Shown here one piece after another: positions 37,589-42,105 of a stretch of 42,105 bases of DNA (positions are counted from its first letter, which is position 1; every line of letters begins with the position of its first letter). The stretch is taken from NCBI RefSeq assembly GCF_016429065.1, contig NZ_JAELTX010000039.1, forward strand, positions 1-42,105, read 5' to 3'. The notes beneath the pieces are model-generated. The model made no database searches. It was given only the letters and a program-made list of their open reading frames with translations, and had not been told where the DNA came from. Origin of the DNA: Pedobacter sp. ASV17. Lineage in GTDB: Bacteria > Bacteroidota > Bacteroidia > Sphingobacteriales > Sphingobacteriaceae. The position numbers and the translations under genes were made by a program.

Positions 37589-38425
37589 ATGAAACGCTTT
37601 TATCTCCTCTTGCTTTATGGCTGTTTTGTTTTTCCGGTGATGGCCCAATCTCCATTAACCGAAGAAAAGGAAAGCAAGTGGCGTCATTTCCAAAAAAGTG
37701 AGTTTAAGTTCAATGGTTATAGCGCATGGATCATTGCCCCTAAAAAACCTTTGCCAGGTAAACCTTGGGTTTGGAAAGCCTATTTTCCAGATTGGCATGT
37801 ACAACCTGACAGCATATTACTAGAAAGAGGTTTTCATGTAGCCTATATCAATACCAATGATCTTTACGGCCATGTCAAAGCCTTAAACATATGGGACGAG
37901 TTTTATCAATACCTCATTTCAAAAAAAGGTTTTGCACCCAAGGTAGCGCTAGAAGGAATTAGTCGTGGCGGATTATACGTGTATGGCTGGGCAAAGCGAC
38001 ATCCGGATAGGGTAAGCTGTATTTATGCCGAAGCTCCAGTTTGCGATTTCAAAAGCTGGCCAGGTGGTAAGGGAACCAGTAAAGGATCAGCAGCGGACTG
38101 GAAGAAATTACTAGAAGTATATGGTTTTACAGAAGAACAGGCACTTCAATACCACGACCAGCCCAAAGATAATCTTGATCGTCTCGCTTCGTTCAAAGTG
38201 CCCATACTGCATGCGATTGGTTTAAACGATGGCATTGTTCCCATTGCCGAAAATACACTCTTATTAGTGCAGAATTATATTTTAAAAGGAGGCCCAGCAA
38301 CCATTATTCCAATGACATTGGGCAAGCAAACTTTAGAAGGTCATCATTTTCCAATAGAGCAGCCCGCTAAAATTGCTGATTTCATTTATGAAAACAGTGT
38401 TTCAGGCCTCAATACTAAACCATAG
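37589..38425 (+). CDS. Alpha/beta hydrolase, putative carbohydrate esterase or peptidase-like
   Basis: Secreted protein with a signal peptide (about 1-20, ending VMAQ). Start ATG 37589 is better than a TTG at 37571, which would precede the signal peptide with polar residues. The serine nucleophile S125 is in GISRGG, an aspartate in LNDGIVP (about 212-218), and a histidine in GHHFP near the end, a full triad. The family is that of prolyl-oligopeptidase-like hydrolases; in this context removal of an acetyl or other ester group from the glycan is plausible but not shown. Confidence 0.75.
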   Translation: MKRFYLLLLYGCFVFPVMAQSPLTEEKESKWRHFQKSEFKFNGYSAWIIAPKKPLPGKPWVWKAYFPDWHVQPDSILLERGFHVAYINTNDLYGHVKALNIWDEFYQYLISKKGFAPKVALEGISRGGLYVYGWAKRHPDRVSCIYAEAPVCDFKSWPGGKGTSKGSAADWKKLLEVYGFTEEQALQYHDQPKDNLDRLASFKVPILHAIGLNDGIVPIAENTLLLVQNYILKGGPATIIPMTLGKQTLEGHHFPIEQPAKIADFIYENSVSGLNTKP

Positions 38426-38458
38426 AAACGCTTAACAATTTATTTAAAATTCAACAAT

Positions 38459-38809
38459 ATGCTACAAGGAGACTTATTTCAGATAGATACAGAAATACCC
38501 TGGGAAGATTTAGGGAATGGTATCAAAAGACAATGTTATGGCTATGGCGAAAACGTGATGCTGGTAAAGGTGAAATTTGAAGCTGGCGCTGTTGGGCAAT
38601 TGCATGAGCATCACCACACCCAAGTGACTTATGTAGAAAGCGGCGCATTCGAAATGACCATTGGCAAGGAGAAAAAAATCATTAAAAAAGGGGATGGTTA
38701 TTATGTGCCCCCGCACGAAGTACATGGTTGTGTTTGTTTAGAACCAGGCACGCTAATCGATGTTTTTAGCCCTTGTAGAGAAGATTTTTTACCAACATCA
38801 AGTATTTAA
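38459..38809 (+). CDS. kdgF: KdgF-like cupin, unsaturated-uronate linearising enzyme
   Basis: A 116-residue single-domain cupin. Metal ligands are in LHEHHHTQ (H49, H51, Q55) and in PPHEVHG near the C-terminus, the KdgF pattern. KdgF opens the ring of 4,5-unsaturated uronates and feeds them to keto-deoxyuronate metabolism. No signal peptide is visible, so it acts in the cytosol, in contrast to its secreted neighbours; this implies that unsaturated monomers are imported. It is 3 bases from GH105. Confidence 0.85.
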   Translation: MLQGDLFQIDTEIPWEDLGNGIKRQCYGYGENVMLVKVKFEAGAVGQLHEHHHTQVTYVESGAFEMTIGKEKKIIKKGDGYYVPPHEVHGCVCLEPGTLIDVFSPCREDFLPTSSI

Positions 38810-38812
38810 AAT

Positions 38813-39943
38813 ATGAAGAAAAATATTGGTTTATGGATGCTGCTGTTAATAGGTAGCAGTGTATCCGCACAGGCACAGAAAGCTGTAAAAGAATTTGAAA
38901 ACTGGCCAAAAGGCACGTCGCCAGTGGAAATAGGTAAGCGGGTTACCGACCGTTTTATCGTAACTCCACACACTAATTTTGGAAGGCCAACACCGCCTAA
39001 GGTAATTACCTATGCTGAAACTTGTGCATGGTATGGGGCATTAAAGTTTGCTAAAGAAAGCAATCAAAAAGACCTGCTATTACAATTGGCAAAGCGTTTT
39101 GAACCACTTTTTGGTGAGGAAGCATCGATGATCCCTATACCAGATCACGTAGATTATTGTGTATTTGGGGCCGTACCCTTAGAGCTTTACAGACAGACCA
39201 AAGAAAAAAGGTACCTGGAAATGGGTCAAAGTATAGCCGACAAACAATGGGGACCACCAGAAGGCAAAAGAGTAGTGCCCGAATCTTATGTGTTTTATAA
39301 CAAAGGGCTTACCTGGCAAACTCGAATGTGGATTGATGATATGTTTATGATCAACGCCTTGCAGGTGCAGGCTTACAGAGCTACAGGAGAAAAGAAATAC
39401 TTGGATAGGGCTGCCAAAGAAATGGTGGTATACCTTGATTCGTTGCAAAAAACAAACGGATTGTTTTACCATGCACCAGATGTGCCTTTCTTTTGGGGAC
39501 GGGGAAACGGATGGATGGCCGCAGGCATGACCGAAATATTAACTGCTCTCCCTAAAAATCATCCTGAACGAGCTCGAATTTTAAAGGGTTACGAAACGAT
39601 GATGGCCTCGTTGCTTAAATACCAAACCAATTCGGGGATGTGGCGCCAGTTGGTAGACGTTCCCGCTTCTTGGGAAGAAAGCTCAGGTACCGCCATGTTT
39701 GCCTACGCCATGGTCACTGGAGTAAAAAACGGCTGGCTCCCTCAAAAAACATATGCGCCTGCTGCACGTAAAGCTTGGTTGGCCCTAGTATCCAGAATCG
39801 ACGCCAATGCTGATGTTAGCGATGTATGCGAAGGCACCAATAAGAAAAACGATTTACAATACTACCTTGATCGTAAACGCATCACTGGCGATATGCATGG
39901 GCAGGCACCTATATTATGGACTGCTGCCGCGTTTTTACAATAA
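38813..39943 (+). CDS. GH105 unsaturated uronyl hydrolase
   Basis: Removes 4,5-unsaturated uronic acid residues from lyase products. The signal peptide is about 1-21 (ending VSAQAQ). Catalytic region: the pair D175-D176 in MWIDDMFM, plus GRGNGWMAAGM (about 227-237) and HVDYCVFGAVP (about 104). GH105 is best known for rhamnogalacturonan products, but some members take glucuronate products. It is the last gene of the long operon, 3 bases after kdgF. Length 376 aa is normal. Confidence 0.92.
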   Translation: MKKNIGLWMLLLIGSSVSAQAQKAVKEFENWPKGTSPVEIGKRVTDRFIVTPHTNFGRPTPPKVITYAETCAWYGALKFAKESNQKDLLLQLAKRFEPLFGEEASMIPIPDHVDYCVFGAVPLELYRQTKEKRYLEMGQSIADKQWGPPEGKRVVPESYVFYNKGLTWQTRMWIDDMFMINALQVQAYRATGEKKYLDRAAKEMVVYLDSLQKTNGLFYHAPDVPFFWGRGNGWMAAGMTEILTALPKNHPERARILKGYETMMASLLKYQTNSGMWRQLVDVPASWEESSGTAMFAYAMVTGVKNGWLPQKTYAPAARKAWLALVSRIDANADVSDVCEGTNKKNDLQYYLDRKRITGDMHGQAPILWTAAAFLQ

Positions 39944-39954
39944 TAAATAAGGTG

Positions 39955-40275
39955 AGTTGGAGATAAGTGTTTTGTGATTTTTCATTATCTCCAGCCTTTG
40001 TAAAGTCTCCCCGTTCTACTAAAATCGGCCTTGGCCTGTTCGGGATACACAAATTGGCCTTACTTATTACTTTAACAGAACAGGGCGCAGCCGTGGATTT
40101 TTATTTATTCGTTTCTATGATTTTAAAGGTATAAATGAGCTCACTCCGTTTCGGTTTTGCATACTTTTTTCATCTATAGGAAACCTGCGAAGCAAGCATG
40201 AATACCATTTAAGATATCATAACTAATGAATAAAAGTTTGTCCGCGAAGCGACAGAAATGTAAATAGTAACAGAA
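39955..40275. repeat. Dispersed intergenic repeat, copy D
   Basis: Follows the GH105 stop. It has GTTCTACTAAAATCGG (about 40012), no CTATGTGGTT stem, then GCCGTGGATTTTTATTTATT, GAGCTCACTCCGTTTCGG, TTTTTTCATCTATAGGAAAC and a TTTGTCCGCGAAGCGACAG tail near 40236-40255. The stem module is replaced by other sequence (CCTTGGCCTGTTCGGGATAC). The remaining gap 40276-40538 carries no gene. Confidence 0.75.
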
Positions 40276-40538
40276 AACTTTTTTTGACATAAGATATTGA
40301 TTATGATGTGTGTAAAATCTTTTCTCAACCCGAACTCACAATAAACACCAAATGCTCTGGGGTTGATGTATAAACAACCCTATGAGTCTTCCCTCCCGAT
40401 ATAGCCGCTTCCTTACTTTTCAGAACAGATTGTTGGAAATAGAATAACCTTTTTGTAATGCCGATAGAACCGTAAGTCTGTTGAAAAGCAATTGACCTAT
40501 TCAAATAATTAATAACCAAATATTTAAAACCAGTAATC

Positions 40539-41609
40539 ATGAAAAAAATCAACATTCTTGCAATTGTTGTAGCCCTTGCTATGTTTCAAAGTGGCTGTAA
40601 AAAAAGCGGTGAAACGCAAAATGACGTTCCAGAAGAGAAAAACGCACCTTTCTCTAAAAACACTTCTGGCGGTATCACCACCCAATCTATTTTACATAAC
40701 GGCGATGCCTCCCTTGGTAGCGCTGCGGTATGGAAAGACATTAATGTAGAGCAAAGCGGTACCGTTACCGTGGTAAATGACGAAACAGGAACAGCAGTAT
40801 GGAAATTCCTTAAACCAGCAGGTAGCCACCGTGCCGAAGGACATGGTTCTGTAGGTTTTAGCGCACCCGAAGGAACCTCATTTTATGTGGGTTGGAAAAG
40901 TAAGATATACATGCCAACTACCCTGAAGACCGATGCCATTTGGCAATGGAAGGCCTATCCAACAGCAGGCTCATTAGCTAATCATCCTTTAATGCTCAGA
41001 ACCAAAGACGGGAACATCGAATTGCAGTATTTTGACGCCAGTCATACCGCTTTTGTATTGTGGTCTACGCCACTAACCACCAGTACTTGGTTGGATTTTA
41101 CCATGCGTATCAATGCCTCGTATAGTGCTTCAACAGGTTATGTTGAGCTGTGGTACAACGGCGTTAAGCAAACTTTGAGCAACGGCAGCCAACGTTATTA
41201 TTGCCGTACTTTAGATAGCGACTATTGCGATCCTAAGTGGGGAGTATATGGTGGCGACGAATCGCAGGCCACCCATTTTGTAAAACGCATCAGGATTGCC
41301 ACTACCTTTGCCGAGGCGGATCCTACAGGTACTCCGGCACCATCAGTGGTTACCATGTATCAAAATTGTAACTATGGTGGTTGGAGTGGCACCCTTGCCG
41401 TGGGTTCCTACACCAAAGCACAGCTTCAGGCTTTAGGCATTATCAATGATGATGCATCGGCAGTAAAAGTACCTGCCGGATTAAAAATTACCTTGTATAA
41501 AAACGATGGTTTTGCAGGGGCATCAGTAACCCTTACCGCTGATGAAGATTGTTTAACCGACATCGGTTTCAATGACAGTGTATCATCGGCCGTAGTTGCG
41601 GTCAATTAG
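40539..41609 (+). CDS. PL20-like polysaccharide lyase lipoprotein with beta/gamma-crystallin tail
   Basis: Surface lipoprotein: lipobox FQSGC-KKSGE. The middle (about 45-260) has a jelly-roll lyase look: VGWKSKIYMPTTLKTDAIWQWKAYP, PLMLRTKDGNIELQYF, WLDFTMRINAS and DPKWGVYGGDES. These fit the heparin-lyase-I-like/PL20 domain, whose best-known member is a fungal glucuronan lyase. The last 85 residues form a beta/gamma-crystallin domain (YQNCNYGGWSG, NDDASAVKV, FNDSVSSAVV) with two calcium-type motifs. No operator like that of the other units is clear upstream. Length 356 aa. A glucuronan or related substrate is likely. Confidence 0.78.
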   Translation: MKKINILAIVVALAMFQSGCKKSGETQNDVPEEKNAPFSKNTSGGITTQSILHNGDASLGSAAVWKDINVEQSGTVTVVNDETGTAVWKFLKPAGSHRAEGHGSVGFSAPEGTSFYVGWKSKIYMPTTLKTDAIWQWKAYPTAGSLANHPLMLRTKDGNIELQYFDASHTAFVLWSTPLTTSTWLDFTMRINASYSASTGYVELWYNGVKQTLSNGSQRYYCRTLDSDYCDPKWGVYGGDESQATHFVKRIRIATTFAEADPTGTPAPSVVTMYQNCNYGGWSGTLAVGSYTKAQLQALGIINDDASAVKVPAGLKITLYKNDGFAGASVTLTADEDCLTDIGFNDSVSSAVVAVN

Positions 41610-41616
41610 TACTTTA

Positions 41617-41653
41617 AACCATAGCCAGCTCATTTTTCTAGCTGGCTATGGTT
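41617..41653 (+). terminator. Strong hairpin after the PL20-like gene
   Basis: AACCATAGCCAGCT pairs fully with AGCTGGCTATGGTT over a 9-base loop. No T-run follows, so termination is likely but not proven. Confidence 0.6.
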
Positions 41654-41763
41654 GAGTTCAAATAACCCCAATGAGATCTTTATTAACCTACCTGTTTCAA
41701 TTACAGATAGATAGCTAAAAGTTAACAGTTTTGGCTGTTTTAGCCGTAATTGTGGTAGATAAT

Positions 41764-41829
41764 AGCCAAAATAGCTTAATAAATTGACAATCGAAGATGT
41801 TATTAAACAGTTTTTTTGTAGTTAATTTG
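41764..41829 (+). promoter_or_regulatory. Diverged PUL operator and promoter before fucP
   Basis: AGCCAAAATAGCTTAATAAA matches the shared motif at most positions. TTAATTTG ends at 41829, 65 bases after the first base, one more than in the other three. An inverted, weaker copy (AACAGTTTTGGCT) is at about 41725-41737. The start of fucP is 26 bases after the -7 element. Confidence 0.5.
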
Positions 41830-41854
41830 CTTTGAACCAAATTTTAAACTTTAC

Positions 41855-42105
41855 ATGAACCTAAGTGACCATGCTGCTGCGGAACAGGGAATTTCCACTG
41901 CCGCAGTTTCCCGAAAGCAATACCTTTTTCCGCTCATATTAATAACCAGCCTTTTCTTTTTCTGGGGATTGGTACACAACATTGATCCTACTTTAATTGC
42001 GCATTTAAAAAAGACATTTACGCTTAATAACTTAGAGTCTTCATTGGTCGATTTTTCGGTATTTATCGCCTACTTTTTAATGGCCATACCTGCGGGTATG
42101 ATGAT
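41855..42105 (+). CDS. fucP: L-fucose permease FucP, cut by the window end
   Basis: The first 83 residues of a major-facilitator sugar transporter. After a short N-terminal tail, PLILITSLFFFWGLVHNIDPTLIAHLKKTF and a second helix VDFSVFIAYFLMAIPAGMMM match the FucP family of proton/L-fucose symporters in the inner membrane. It would carry fucose released by the three fucosidases. Start ATG 41855. The rest is outside the window; downstream genes are probably fucose catabolism. Confidence 0.85.
   Translation, partial: MNLSDHAAAEQGISTAAVSRKQYLFPLILITSLFFFWGLVHNIDPTLIAHLKKTFTLNNLESSLVDFSVFIAYFLMAIPAGMM

Noticed and set aside
40422..40486. A fifth PUL operator before the PL20-like gene
   Set aside because: Only the GATTGTTGGAAATA part resembles the motif, and no -7 box sits 64 bases later.

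Overview
The window looks like chromosomal DNA of a Bacteroidota bacterium of the Sphingobacteriaceae type (Pedobacter or a close relative). Reasons: a SusC/SusD pair, lipoproteins with a C-K-K motif after the lipobox, Bacteroidota-type promoters (TTTG, about 19 bases, TAnnTTTG), and many small intergenic palindromic repeats. Genus-level placement is inference.

Layout. 1-480: about three tandem 150-bp repeat units with three hairpins each. 511-8490: housekeeping and ordinary genes: dxr, rseP, hscB, a LysR regulator, a threonine-synthase-like enzyme, a DUF3817 membrane protein, a DegT-family PLP enzyme and tRNA-Leu(CAA) with its own promoter and terminator. 8600-14340: an accessory island beside the tRNA. 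It holds a large membrane-associated YobI-like P-loop ATPase convergent with a tight three-gene operon (unknown 217-aa protein, unknown 74-aa protein, XRE regulator). Nearly matching palindromes lie at 8603-8620 and 14319-14338. This is the best candidate here for an undescribed (possibly conflict or defence) system.

15000-42105: a polysaccharide utilisation locus (PUL). It has susC, susD, a fasciclin-like lipoprotein, a divergent AraC regulator, a GH95 fucosidase, then one long operon: GH31, PL38-like lyase, GH29, GH88, two PL6-like lyases, a second GH29, a beta-helix protein, an alpha/beta hydrolase, a KdgF-like cupin and GH105. A PL20-like lyase with a beta/gamma-crystallin tail and the start of a fucose permease follow. 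Several lyases for uronic-acid chains, two hydrolases for unsaturated uronates, KdgF, three alpha-L-fucosidases and FucP, with no sulfatase, point to a non-sulfated fucose-decorated uronan, probably glucuronan-like. Fungal mucoran or mucoric-acid-type wall polymers or a bacterial exopolysaccharide fit better than fucoidan or ulvan (inference).

Regulation. A motif TGSCAAWWTTGYTGAATA recurs upstream of susC, GH95 and GH31, each time with the final G of a TTTG/CTTG -7 element exactly 64 bases after its first base. A fourth, slightly diverged copy (65 bases) precedes fucP. This looks like the operator of the AraC regulator encoded in the locus and would join the separate transcription units into one regulon.

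Four copies of a dispersed intergenic repeat (about 3716, 6190, 20775 and 39955) each sit just 3' of a plus-strand gene or operon. In the first copy the 60-bp segment between CTATGTGGTT inverted repeats is flipped relative to the second copy, while the flanks keep their orientation.
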